The position numbers were made by a program, and so were the translations under genes. Positions 55,972-64,000 of a stretch of 64,000 nucleotides of DNA are shown in pieces. Source of the stretch: Amycolatopsis palatopharyngis (GTDB lineage Bacteria; Actinomycetota; Actinomycetes; Mycobacteriales; Pseudonocardiaceae). Each line of letters starts with the position of its first letter. The stretch's first letter is position 1. The notes below the pieces were generated by a model that was not told the origin of the DNA, ran no database searches, and saw only the letters and a program-made list of their open reading frames with translations. The stretch covers positions 1 to 64,000 of the forward strand of contig NZ_PQHZ01000023.1 in assembly GCF_003385185.1 (NCBI RefSeq). Reading direction: 5' to 3'.

Positions 55972-57419
55972 TACTTTCCCTCCTCCGAGCGCTGCTGCCA
56001 CCACGTCCGGAATGACTCGGGTGGTGGCGCCGGCGCGTCCCGAGTCTGGCTCCAGGCCGAGAACGGCCAGGGCAGCTTGCCCAGGGTCGGACGACCGCGC
56101 AGGGCTCGGCCGGTCAGGCCTGCGGCCCGCTGGGCGGTCTCGTAGCGGCGGCGGTCGCCGAGCATCCACGCGGCCCCGCGCATCGCGGCCTGCTCCCCGG
56201 TCGGGATGCCACCGCGTTTCTCGTCGACGACCCTGGTCCGCAGGTGTACCAGCACTTCGGGGATGTCGATCCGGACCGGACAGGCGTCGAAGCAGGCCCC
56301 ACACAGGCTGGAGGCGTACGGCAACGAACGGTCCACGTCGCTGTCCGTGCCGCGAAGCAGCGGCGTGAGCACCGCGCCGATGGGGCCGGGATAGACGGAG
56401 CCGTAGGCATGCCCGCCCGCGCGCTCGTAGACGGGGCACACGTTGAGGCACGCGGAGCACCGGATGCACCGCAGGCTCTGTCGCCCCGTGGTGTCGGCGA
56501 GTGCGTTGGTGCGGCCGTTGTCGATCAGCACCACGTGCACGTTCTGCGGGCCGTCGCCCGGGGTCACTCCGGTCCAGGTGGAGGTGTAGGGGTTCATCCG
56601 CTCCCCGGTGCTGCTGCGGGGAAGCAGTTGCATGAACACCTCCAGGTCCGCCCAGGCGGGTACGACCTTCTCGATGCCGACCACGGAGATCAGCGTCTCG
56701 GGCAGCGTCAGGCACATCCGTCCGTTGCCCTCGGACTCGACGACGACGAGCGTGCCGGTGTCGGCGACAGCGAAGTTCGCGCCGGAGACGGCGACCTTCG
56801 CGCGGAGGAACTTCTCCCGCAGATGCAGCCGGGCGGCCTCGGCCAATTGCGCCGGTTCGTCGGTGAGCCCGTCGGGGGCGGGTGCGCCGACCTGGCCCAT
56901 CTCCCTGCGGAAGATGTCCCGGATCTCCGATCGGTTGCGGTGGATGGCCGGGACCAGGATGTGGCTGGGGCGGTCATGCCCGAGCTGCACGATGAGCTCG
57001 GCGAGGTCGGTCTCCCACGCATTGATCCCGGCCGCCTCGAGGGCCTCGTTCAGCTCGATCTCCTGGGTCGCCATCGACTTCACCTTGACCACCTCGTCGG
57101 TGTCCTCGGCACGCACGAGGTCGACGATGATCCTGTTCGCCTCGGCGGCGTCACGCGCCCAGTGGACTTCTGCTCCCGCGGCGGTCAGGGACGCCTCCAG
57201 TTGCTGGAGGTAGACATCGAGGTGGCGGAGCACGCGGTCCTTGATCGCGGCCCCGGCGACTCGAAGCTGCTCCCAGTCGTCCACCTCGTCGACCATCGCG
57301 GCGCGCTTGCCGCGGATGGTGTGCGTGGCGTGGCGCAGGTTCCTGCGCTGCTGGGTGTCGGCGAGGGCCGCCCGGGCAGCCTCGGGGAACGCGGGCAGCC
57401 CCAGGAACGTGCCGCTCAT
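55971..57419 (-). CDS. lutB: LutB/YkgF-family iron-sulfur protein
   Basis: A 482-aa protein with a LUD domain (about 60-300, with VKVKSMATQEIELNEALEAA and GTLVVVESEGNGRMCLTLPE) and two 4Fe-4S ferredoxin clusters, CIRCSACLNVCPVYE (about 318) and CGACFDACPVRIDIPEVLVH (about 370). This is the electron-transfer subunit of the LutABC lactate oxidation system. The ATG overlaps the lutA stop. All cluster cysteines are present. Confidence 0.92.
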   Translation of the reverse strand: MSGTFLGLPAFPEAARAALADTQQRRNLRHATHTIRGKRAAMVDEVDDWEQLRVAGAAIKDRVLRHLDVYLQQLEASLTAAGAEVHWARDAAEANRIIVDLVRAEDTDEVVKVKSMATQEIELNEALEAAGINAWETDLAELIVQLGHDRPSHILVPAIHRNRSEIRDIFRREMGQVGAPAPDGLTDEPAQLAEAARLHLREKFLRAKVAVSGANFAVADTGTLVVVESEGNGRMCLTLPETLISVVGIEKVVPAWADLEVFMQLLPRSSTGERMNPYTSTWTGVTPGDGPQNVHVVLIDNGRTNALADTTGRQSLRCIRCSACLNVCPVYERAGGHAYGSVYPGPIGAVLTPLLRGTDSDVDRSLPYASSLCGACFDACPVRIDIPEVLVHLRTRVVDEKRGGIPTGEQAAMRGAAWMLGDRRRYETAQRAAGLTGRALRGRPTLGKLPWPFSAWSQTRDAPAPPPESFRTWWQQRSEEGK

Positions 57420-58174
57420 CGGTGCACCTCCTCTGTGGACGCGAGGATCTCGGCCAGATGCAGGACGCGCACCCCGGCACGTTGTCGTGAGAGCAGGCCA
57501 CCGATGTGGGCCAGACAGGAGTTGTCCCCGGCGACGAGCACCTCGGCGTCGGTGCTGCACACGTGGCGGACCTTGTCGGCGCCCATCGCCACGGAGGTGT
57601 CGGCGTTCTTCATCGCGAAGGTGCCGCCGAACCCGCAGCACTCCTCGGCCGCGGGCAACTCGACCAGGTCTAGGCCCCGAACCGCCCGCAACAGCTGCAA
57701 CGGCCGGTCCGCGACCCGCAGCATCCGCAGTGAGTGGCAGGTCGGGTGGTAGGTCACCCGGTGCGGGAAGTAGGCGCCGACATCGGTGACACCGAGTACG
57801 TCGACCAGGAACTCCGACAGCTCGTACACACGGGGCGCCAGATCTCGCACCTCGGCCGCCAGTTCGTCCTCACCCGCCTCGCGGGCGAGGGTGGCGTGCT
57901 GCAGCCGGATCGACCCGACACAGGACCCCGACGGCGCGACCACGGCGTCGTAGCCGGCGAACACATCGGCGAAACGGCGCACCAGCGGCACCGCCTCGCG
58001 GGCGTAGCCGGTGTTGGTGAACATCTGCCCACAGCAGGTCTGCTCGAGCGGGAACTCGACTGTGCAGCCGAGCCTCTCCAGGAGCCGGACCACAGCCTTC
58101 GGCGTGCCCGGCCACATCGTGTCGTTGAAGCAGGTGGCGAACAGTGCCACTCGCCCTCCGGCCCCGCCGCTCAC
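57416..58174 (-). CDS. lutA: LutA/YkgE-family protein (CCG domains)
   Basis: A 252-aa protein. Two cysteine-rich CCG domains bind Fe-S or heterodisulfide-type clusters: FPLEQTCCGQMFTNTGY and LPAAEECCGFGGTFAMKN, plus FATCFNDTMWPG and VTYHPTCHSLR. It is homologous to GlcF/HdrB-type subunits. GTG 58174 overlaps the permease stop (GTGA), showing coupled translation. Glycolate instead of lactate remains possible as substrate. Confidence 0.9.
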   Translation of the reverse strand: MSGGAGGRVALFATCFNDTMWPGTPKAVVRLLERLGCTVEFPLEQTCCGQMFTNTGYAREAVPLVRRFADVFAGYDAVVAPSGSCVGSIRLQHATLAREAGEDELAAEVRDLAPRVYELSEFLVDVLGVTDVGAYFPHRVTYHPTCHSLRMLRVADRPLQLLRAVRGLDLVELPAAEECCGFGGTFAMKNADTSVAMGADKVRHVCSTDAEVLVAGDNSCLAHIGGLLSRQRAGVRVLHLAEILASTEEVHR

Positions 58175-59835
58175 GGGAGCATCCCGGACAGGATCGTGGA
58201 CTGCAGGCCGACCAGCAGGCACAGCGCCACCAGAAGTCCCAGGCTCCATAGCAGCACCTTTCGGAGAATCTCGGATTCGCGGCCCACCAAGCCGACCGCG
58301 GTGGCCGCGATGGTGAGGTTCTGTGGGCTGATCATCTTCCCCACCACGCCACCGGAGGTGTTCGCGGCCACCAGCAGGGTCGGGTCGAGGCCGGTGTTCA
58401 CAGCGGCGGTCTGCTGCAGGGTGGCGAACAGCGCGTTGGCGCTGGTGTCGGACCCGGTCACCGCCGTGCCCAGCCAGCCAAGCACGGGGGAGAGGAACGC
58501 GAACGCCGCCCCGGCACCGGCGATCCAGGTGCCCATGGTGACCGTCATGCCCGCCAGGTTCATCACGTATGCCAGCGCCAGCACCGCGGCCACGGTGAGC
58601 AGTGCGAACCGGAGTTTGACCACGGTGCGCACCAGTTCCCCGGCGGCGGTGGCGACGGGCACGCGATACACCGCGGCGACCACCACGCCGCACAGAAGCA
58701 GCAGGGTGCCGGGCGAGGAGAGCCATTGGAACTTGTACGCGCTGCTGTCGGCGATATCGCCCAGACCCGGCCAGGCCACGGCGAGGTCGCTTGCGGTCAG
58801 GGCCTTCTCGATCGGGCCGACCAGATTGGCAACGGAGAATACCGCGATGACCAGTAGGTAAGGGAACAGCGCGAGCAGCACCCGGCGACCGGTCAGCGTG
58901 CCGGCAGGCGCCTCGGTCCGGGGCTCGACCGCGACAGCGGTGCCGTTCGTAAGGGCGTCGGAACCCGGCGCCCTGTCGTGCTCCTCGTCCGCGGCGAGCC
59001 GGTCCCGCACCGCGGATCCGCCGCGCGGCTGCCACACCCGGAGCACGAGCACCGCGGCTGCCAGTCCGGCGAGGGAGGCGATGATGTCGGTCAGTTCCAC
59101 CGAGACGAAGTTCGAGCTGACGAACTGGGCCACACCGAAGACCACGCCGACGGTCAGTGCGACCGGCCACGTCTCGCGAACGCCGCGCCTGCCGTCGGCC
59201 ACGAAGACGAGCAGCAGCGGCACCACGGCGGCCAGCAGTGGTGTCTGGCGGCCCACGTACGCGCCGATCTCCTCGTAGGGGATCCCGGTCAGGTTTCCTG
59301 CGGTGATGATCGGGATGGCGATCGCGCCGAAGGCCACCGGGGCGGTGTTCGCGAGCAGCACCACGGCCGCAGCGCGCAGCCGGGAGAAGCCGATCGCCAT
59401 CAGCATCACCCCGGTGATCGCCACCGGAGCGCCGAAGCCGGCCAGCGCCTCGAGCAGCCCGCCGAAGCAGAACGCGATGATGATCGCCTGCACCCGTGGG
59501 TCGCCATGGATCCGGTCGAAGGTGGCGTGCAGGTCCTCGAACCTGCCGCTGACGACGGTGATCTGGTACAGCCAGATCGCGCTGAGCACGATCCACATGA
59601 TCGGGAAAAGGCCGAACACGGCGCCCTGGGTGCCCGACAGCAAGGCCAGGTGCAGCGGCATGCCGTAGCCGGTCACCGCCACACCGAGGGCCACCGCGAG
59701 CGCGGCCAGCCCTGCCCAGTGGGCCTTCCAGCGCAGCAGGCCCAAGGTGACGAAGAGCGTCAGCAGTGGCAGTGCCGCCACCAGCGCCGACAGGGCGAGG
59801 CTGTCACCCAATGGCGCGAGATCGGGAATGTACAT
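58171..59835 (-). CDS. lctP: L-lactate/glycolate permease (LctP family)
   Basis: A 554-aa membrane protein with about 12-14 helices. Motifs: FCFGGLLEALAGFGAPVAIT, LLANTAPVAFGAIAIPI, AFLSPVLGWLGTAVTGSDTS, NALFATLQQTA and VAANTSGGVVGKMISPQNLTIA, diagnostic of LctP/LldP/GlcA 2-hydroxyacid:H+ symporters. A long hydrophilic loop at about 280-325 is unlike E. coli LldP. ATG 59835 starts the operon, downstream of the LldR palindrome. Confidence 0.93.
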   Translation of the reverse strand: MYIPDLAPLGDSLALSALVAALPLLTLFVTLGLLRWKAHWAGLAALAVALGVAVTGYGMPLHLALLSGTQGAVFGLFPIMWIVLSAIWLYQITVVSGRFEDLHATFDRIHGDPRVQAIIIAFCFGGLLEALAGFGAPVAITGVMLMAIGFSRLRAAAVVLLANTAPVAFGAIAIPIITAGNLTGIPYEEIGAYVGRQTPLLAAVVPLLLVFVADGRRGVRETWPVALTVGVVFGVAQFVSSNFVSVELTDIIASLAGLAAAVLVLRVWQPRGGSAVRDRLAADEEHDRAPGSDALTNGTAVAVEPRTEAPAGTLTGRRVLLALFPYLLVIAVFSVANLVGPIEKALTASDLAVAWPGLGDIADSSAYKFQWLSSPGTLLLLCGVVVAAVYRVPVATAAGELVRTVVKLRFALLTVAAVLALAYVMNLAGMTVTMGTWIAGAGAAFAFLSPVLGWLGTAVTGSDTSANALFATLQQTAAVNTGLDPTLLVAANTSGGVVGKMISPQNLTIAATAVGLVGRESEILRKVLLWSLGLLVALCLLVGLQSTILSGMLP

Positions 59836-59882
59836 CGAGTCTCCACGGGTCGGTCCACGATCACTCAATCGGTCGACCATTC

Positions 59883-59897
59883 TGTGGTCTGACCACA
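59883..59897. promoter_or_regulatory. LldR/FadR-type operator
   Basis: Perfect palindrome TGTGGTC T GACCACA, which contains the TGGTC-N-GACCA core bound by FadR-subfamily GntR regulators. It lies 48 nt upstream of the permease start and 96 nt upstream of the regulator, in the divergent promoter. Confidence 0.8.
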
Positions 59898-59992
59898 GCG
59901 GCGGACTGTATAGTGGGCCCTATCACGCGTCAAGGGGGAGGTGGCCCACGCTGAGTGAGCACGTTGTGTCCGGGAACGGCGACCAGGGGACG

Positions 59993-60721
59993 ATGCCGTG
60001 GCAGCCGATCGCACGGAGTCGCTCGTACGAGCTGGTCGTGGATCAGATCGAGGAACAGATCCTGGCCGGGAGGCTGCGCGTCGGCGATCGGCTCCCCGGA
60101 GAACGGGACCTTGCCAGCCACCTGCAGGTGAGCAGGGCCGCCGTGCGAGAGGCGATTCGCAGCCTCGAGGCCCAGGGCGTGGTGCGCTCCGCGGTCGGAT
60201 CAGGCAAGGACGCCGGCACCGTCGTGTCGGCGTTGCCCAGTGAGGCACTGACCCGGCTGCTGCGTCTTCACGTGGCGCTGGCGAACTTCCCGATCCCCGA
60301 CGTGGTAGCGGCACGAGTGATGCTGGAACGCTCCAGCGCCGCCCTCGCCGCCGACAACGCGGGTGAGGGCGATCTCGCAGCGATGCGCGTGGCACTGGAC
60401 GGGATGGACAGTCGCGACGTGGACCGGGACAGGTTCAACGAGCTGGACACCGCGTTCCATGTAGCGATCGCCGAGGCCGGCCGAAACCGGCTGGTGGCGG
60501 ACATGACAATCGCCATCCGCGACTCGATGCGGCGCCCGATCCTGCGTGCACTGGAGGAGCTCGGCGAGGACTGGAAGCGCGTCGCCGACCAGTTGCGGGC
60601 GGATCACCACGCCATTTTCGCAGCCATCGAGTCCGGCGACGGAGCCCTCGCCGCCGAACGGGTCGACCAGCACATCCGGTCCGCCCACATCGCGCTGCCC
60701 TTCGCGGGCGACACAACGTAA
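59993..60721 (+). CDS. lldR: GntR/FadR-family regulator (LldR/PdhR-like)
   Basis: A 242-aa protein with an N-terminal GntR winged helix (about 10-75: VVDQIEEQILAGRLRVGDRL, PGERDLASHLQVSRAAVREA, IRSLEAQGVVR) and a C-terminal FCD ligand domain. The metal-binding Asp/His set is visible in FNELDTAFHVAIAEAGRN, LRADHHAIFAAIESGD and RVDQHIRSAH. ATG 59993 has GGGGA upstream. It is divergent from lctP-lutABC with the operator between them, so it is the likely repressor released by lactate or glycolate. Confidence 0.9.
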   Translation: MPWQPIARSRSYELVVDQIEEQILAGRLRVGDRLPGERDLASHLQVSRAAVREAIRSLEAQGVVRSAVGSGKDAGTVVSALPSEALTRLLRLHVALANFPIPDVVAARVMLERSSAALAADNAGEGDLAAMRVALDGMDSRDVDRDRFNELDTAFHVAIAEAGRNRLVADMTIAIRDSMRRPILRALEELGEDWKRVADQLRADHHAIFAAIESGDGALAAERVDQHIRSAHIALPFAGDTT

Positions 60722-60759
60722 AGCTGACGATCGGCTGCCGGGACGTCGGCTGGTTTCAG

Positions 60760-61154
60760 TAAGTGTGCGGAGGAGCTGGTTTCGGGCTCCGGCGAACAGC
60801 GTCGAGCAGGCCTGCACGAGATCGCTGGGTTGCTGGGTCTTTCCGCTGAGCAGCCAGTCGACTAGCAGGTGGTTGACCCCTCCGACGAGCGCCACCGCCG
60901 TCAGCCGTCGCAACTGTTGTGGGCTCGACGGTGTCCAGCCACACGTCGGTCACCAGGTCCGCGAACTCGTTGAGCACGGCGTGGCGCCTGGCCTCCAGTT
61001 CCGGTGAGACCCCAACGACCTCGATCAGCACGATCTGGGCACGCCGCGCGTCTGCGGTGGACACCTGTTTCGCCGATGTCGCCCGGTATCCGTGGTGCGA
61101 GTTCGAGCAGGGCGTGCAACTGGTCGGCGGGTAGGAGGACATGATCGTCGACAC
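60760..61154 (-). pseudogene. TetR-family regulator remnant
   Basis: Two frames must be joined: DARRAQIVLIEVVGVSPELE, then LNEFADLVTDVWL, and after a shift near 60905 LTAVALVGGVNHLLVDWLLS, GKTQQPSDLVQACSTLFAGA. This is the C-terminal domain of an actinobacterial TetR protein. The DNA-binding N-terminus is not found upstream; 61155-61320 has no clear gene. Confidence 0.5.
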
Positions 61155-61324
61155 CCCTCGACCTGGTCGAGCACGCGAGTTTGGCGTCGAGGGGCTGACC
61201 GGAGGCCGCAGGATTCGGCGAGATGGAGGCGTCGCGTTCTTGCCGCCGGGCGGTCTGCCGGCAGAAGGTGTTCGCTCGTCCGTGAACTGGTGACGTGCGG
61301 GGTGCTGGGCGTCGCCTGGCAGGC

Positions 61325-62551
61325 CTACGGGTGGCGCTGTGATCCGGTCTCAGGGGACAGAGCTTCGGCCTGGGTGCCGAAGGCGCGCATGGCAAGTGCG
61401 CCGATCAGCGGTCCAGGTGCCAGCAGGAGGAATGCGTAACGCCAGCTGACCCAATCGGCTATCAGGGGTACCAATTGGATGCTGATGACGGTGAGTGCGA
61501 ATCCGATGGCGGTCTGCGCGGTGAGTGCGGTGCCGACGTAGCGGGGGTCGGCCGTCTCGCTCAGCGATGTCGAGAACACACCGGAGTCGGCGATGACCGA
61601 TGCCCCCCAGATGAGGCAGAAGACCACGAGGAAGGCCGGCCCGGAGTCGAAGGCCAGTGGGGAGATCAGGCAGCACAGTCCGCTGATGATCAACGCGGTG
61701 ACGGCCGCTGGGGAGCGGCCGAAGCGGTCCGCGCACCAACCGCCGAGCAGGCATCCCGCTACCCCGGCGATGCCCATCGCGATAAACACGAAGATCCCAA
61801 CCGAGCCGGGCAGTTGTGGTGCGGCACTGCTGGTTAGCAGGAACGTCGGTATCCACGTCCAGAGGGCGTAGAGCTCCCACATGTGCCCGAAGTAGCCAAG
61901 ATTCACCAGGCGCGGACCCCGCTCGCGGAACATCATGATCGCGTATCGCGGGTTGTGCGACGGTGCCGACGCGGCCAGATGCGGGCCGGGGCGCACCATG
62001 GTCAGCGCTACCAGGCCTGCCAGCAGTCCGAGTCCGGATGCGGTGAGCAGAACATCACGCCACGGCAGCGAGCCCAGTCCGGAGATCAAGTGTGGCAGCG
62101 TCGATCCGAGAGTCAGCGCGCCGATCAGAATGCCCAGGGCGAGGCCTCGTCCAGAACGGCCGGCCCACGACGCCATCAGTTTCATCCCGACCGGATACAC
62201 CCCCGCCAGGCACATCCCCGTCAGGAAGCGCAGTGGCACCGCACCCGCCATGCCGTGGATCCACAGGGCCAACGCCACCGTGCACGCGGCCGCCAGCGTC
62301 GCGCTTGCCGCGAGGAGCAGGTGGGGCCGGATCCGATCGGCCAGGTTCAGTGCGGTCGAGGTGATCGCTCCGGCGACGAAGCCGACCTGGACCGAACCCG
62401 TGAGCCACACGGCCTCCGCCGCCGAGATTGCCCAGTCCCCTTGCAGGCTCGGAACGACCGCGGACATCGAGAACCACACCGCGAGCCCGAGCACCTGCAC
62501 AAAAGCGACCGCGCCGCGTTGTAACCCCGAGCTCAACACGCCAGAGTGCAT
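61325..62551 (-). CDS. MFS transporter
   Basis: A 408-aa major facilitator with 12 helices. The loop 2-3 motif is weak (NLADRIRPHLLLAAS), loop 8-9 is GGWCADRFGRSPAAV, and FLTGMCLAGVYPVGMKLMAS is the helix 4 region, resembling NarK/YnfM-type transporters. The substrate is not evident. ATG 62551; its promoter is in the AT-rich stretch near 62720-62760. No regulator is fused or overlapping. Confidence 0.8.
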   Translation of the reverse strand: MHSGVLSSGLQRGAVAFVQVLGLAVWFSMSAVVPSLQGDWAISAAEAVWLTGSVQVGFVAGAITSTALNLADRIRPHLLLAASATLAAACTVALALWIHGMAGAVPLRFLTGMCLAGVYPVGMKLMASWAGRSGRGLALGILIGALTLGSTLPHLISGLGSLPWRDVLLTASGLGLLAGLVALTMVRPGPHLAASAPSHNPRYAIMMFRERGPRLVNLGYFGHMWELYALWTWIPTFLLTSSAAPQLPGSVGIFVFIAMGIAGVAGCLLGGWCADRFGRSPAAVTALIISGLCCLISPLAFDSGPAFLVVFCLIWGASVIADSGVFSTSLSETADPRYVGTALTAQTAIGFALTVISIQLVPLIADWVSWRYAFLLLAPGPLIGALAMRAFGTQAEALSPETGSQRHP

Positions 62552-62967
62552 GCCGCCCTACCTTCTAGGCACGCCCCGGCGGGCGTGGAGCTCGATGGAT
62601 GGTCGTGACCAGCGCAAGCCGGCTTACCTTTTTCGTTGGTTCGCGCCACAGATCGGCTCGGTCGCACGCGGGGATGATCTAGTGAGGGTGGCGCGTCCGC
62701 ATGCATCGAGTACCTCTTTAGTTTGATGGTTTTAAGAGTATCGCTAGTTCTACAATCGACCCGGGGTTCCGTCAAGGAAGAAGCAACGATGGGGCAAGGC
62801 CCGGAGTGGCGATCACGATCACCGTGCGATATCGGCATTAACGGTTGGTATGAGCGTCCGGGTTAGCAACCTTTCCAGGGTGCCTTGGTCGCCTTGGGAG
62901 CCTGACTGGGAGTGCATCCAGGCTAGAATAATTCGATAGTTGTGACTATGCTGCGGAAGGAAGCTGA
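62552..62967. other. Divergent intergenic region between the MFS and ArsR genes
   Basis: An AT-rich block at 62715-62760 (TTTAGTTTGATGGTTTTAAG) is the likely leftward promoter. Just before the ArsR gene lies ATAGT TGTG ACTAT (62936-62949), a short inverted repeat that may be the ArsR operator. Nothing else is seen. Confidence 0.4.
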
Positions 62968-63333
62968 GTGCACGATGCGATGTTGGCGCCGGAGCGGGCG
63001 ATTATGACGGGGATGGACGCCATGCGCGATGACCTGCTGAACCGAACCGACGTGTTCAAGGCGCTCAGCGACCCCGTGCGGCTGGACTTGCTCGTCCGGA
63101 TCGCGGCCGTCGACGAGATCTCCTGCACTGATCTCGTCGCCGACGCCGACGTCACCGCATCTACAGTGTCCTACCACGTAAAAATTCTCAAAGCCGCAGA
63201 ACTTGTCGCCGTCCGGAAGCAAGGCCGCAACTACCACTACGCAGCGAAACCGGCCGCGCTCATCGAAATCGCCGCACTACTCAATCTCCTCGCCACTACG
63301 AAGCCCGCAAGACGGACCAAACACGCCGCCTGA
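62968..63333 (+). CDS. ArsR-family winged-helix regulator
   Basis: A 121-aa protein. The ArsR HTH is clear: NRTDVFKALSDPVRLDLLVR, SCTDLVADADVTASTVSYHV, KILKAAELVAVRKQGRNYHY. No metal-binding ELCVCD motif is present, although one Cys precedes helix 3 (EISCTDL), so it may not sense metals. GTG 62968 or ATG 62977 are possible starts. Convergent with the TetR gene, 48 nt apart. Confidence 0.82.
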   Translation: MHDAMLAPERAIMTGMDAMRDDLLNRTDVFKALSDPVRLDLLVRIAAVDEISCTDLVADADVTASTVSYHVKILKAAELVAVRKQGRNYHYAAKPAALIEIAALLNLLATTKPARRTKHAA

Positions 63334-63381
63334 TACCTCGTCAGGAGTGGGTGGGCGGCGGCTTGGAACGTGTGCAAGTCC

Positions 63382-63996
63382 TTACCCTTTGGCGATGGCG
63401 ATCGCGAAGTCGGCCTGTTGTTCGGCGAGGGCCTCGGGGGCGAGCGCTCCACCAGGCTGATACCAGGTCGCGACGGTGGAGCAGAGGAGCAGCACGGCTC
63501 GCGCCGCTTCGCGTGGGTATGCGGTGTGAAAGGCGCTGGACTCGACTCCCTGGGCCAGGATGTCGACGAAGATCTGTTGGGTCGAGTCGCGAGCAGTGAT
63601 GACTTCTTTGCGCCGCTCGCCCTCGAGATAGCGGAACTCGCTGAGGGCTACGAGTGAGGCGAGCTGGTGGTCGGTCGAGAAGCCGACATACGCCCGAACT
63701 GCGGCGCGCAACCGGTCCTCCGGGGTGGAACGCGCCGATTTGACCGTCTTAGTCACCCTGCGCAAGAGGGCGTCGTTTGCCTCTCTGAGTACAGCGACGA
63801 GCAGGTCGTCCTTGGATGGAAAGTAGTTGTAGAGGTTGGACAGGCTGGTGCCGGCGCGGCCGGCGATCGTGCGCATCGAGGCACCGGAGAAGCCGAGTTC
63901 GGCGAACGCCGTGAGGGCGGCGTCGAGGATCCCGTTCAGCTTGGCGCTGCGGGACAGGCTGTCGGGCATCGCCGCCGTTGCAGAACGTTCGTTCAT
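63382..63996 (-). CDS. TetR-family transcriptional regulator
   Basis: A 204-aa protein. The N-terminal TetR HTH is at about 16-62: KLNGILDAALTAFAELGFSG, ASMRTIAGRAGTSLSNLYNY, FPSKDDLLVAVLREA. The C-terminal ligand domain (about 90-200) contains DHQLASLVALSEFRYLEGER. It resembles regulators of fatty-acid or CoA-ester catabolism. ATG 63996 is close to the window end, so its divergent neighbour is not visible. Confidence 0.88.
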   Translation of the reverse strand: MNERSATAAMPDSLSRSAKLNGILDAALTAFAELGFSGASMRTIAGRAGTSLSNLYNYFPSKDDLLVAVLREANDALLRRVTKTVKSARSTPEDRLRAAVRAYVGFSTDHQLASLVALSEFRYLEGERRKEVITARDSTQQIFVDILAQGVESSAFHTAYPREAARAVLLLCSTVATWYQPGGALAPEALAEQQADFAIAIAKG

Positions 63997-64000
63997 ATCC

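Noticed and set aside
1..64000. Long antisense and alternate-frame open frames opposite the PKS, jetC, TerC and lut genes
   Set aside because: They mirror the codon bias of high-G+C genes, are Arg/Ala/Gly/Pro-rich, and show no motifs.

Overview
The window is high-G+C DNA with GTG/TTG starts, many ATGA-type gene overlaps, a DUF2637 conjugative-element protein, an enediyne cassette and several actinobacterial regulator families. This fits a filamentous actinomycete, probably Pseudonocardiaceae; the genus is an inference. The left half is a patchwork of mobile DNA and the right half is mostly biosynthetic and catabolic operons.

1-28.9 kb, defence and integration island. A leftward module (integrase, HTH protein, DUF2637 membrane protein, and a nuclease-like gene that looks frameshifted) opens the window. 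It is followed by a complete rightward jetABCD operon of the SMC/MukB-like Wadjet anti-plasmid family, best matching type II (4.6-12.5 kb). Next come a chimeric nuclease/integrase pseudogene, an unusual three-domain protein (GT25 glycosyltransferase, sulfotransferase-like P-loop domain, GH16 glycosidase) behind a truncated GT32 gene, and a stand-alone defence-type ATPase. A second, different Wadjet operon (type I, DUF3375/DUF4194/SbcC-like/DUF2220; 21.8-28.5 kb) follows. It lies with a frameshifted integrase between two ~270-bp direct repeats, each containing the 3' part of a tRNA-Ala(GGC) gene and its terminator. Remnants of a PucR regulator, a Cas6-like protein and an IS5-type transposase lie inside the repeats.

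28.9-44.7 kb. A TerC-family metal exporter sits under a probable yybP-ykoY manganese riboswitch. An operon then follows that contains the enediyne warhead cassette in the order UNBL-UNBV-UNBU-PKSE-TEBC. It is preceded by an ABC1/UbiB-type kinase and followed by an MFS exporter and an HxlR/SCP2 regulator. No P450s, sugar genes or apoprotein genes are visible, so this is a bare warhead cassette.

44.7-55.2 kb. A Tat-exported protein, an MBL-fold hydrolase, a methyltransferase, an ABC exporter with a divergent MarR regulator, a stand-alone cysteine desulfurase, a 5'-truncated mercuric reductase, a CGNR regulator, and a dehalogenase pair (haloalkane then 2-haloacid). Two ANTAR-domain tails are gene relics.

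55.2-64 kb. A lactate/glycolate operon (lctP-type permease, lutA, lutB, lutC) is divergent from an LldR-type GntR regulator, with a perfect operator palindrome between them. The 2-hydroxyacids released by the neighbouring haloacid dehalogenase could feed this pathway. The window ends with a TetR relic, an MFS transporter, an ArsR and a TetR regulator.
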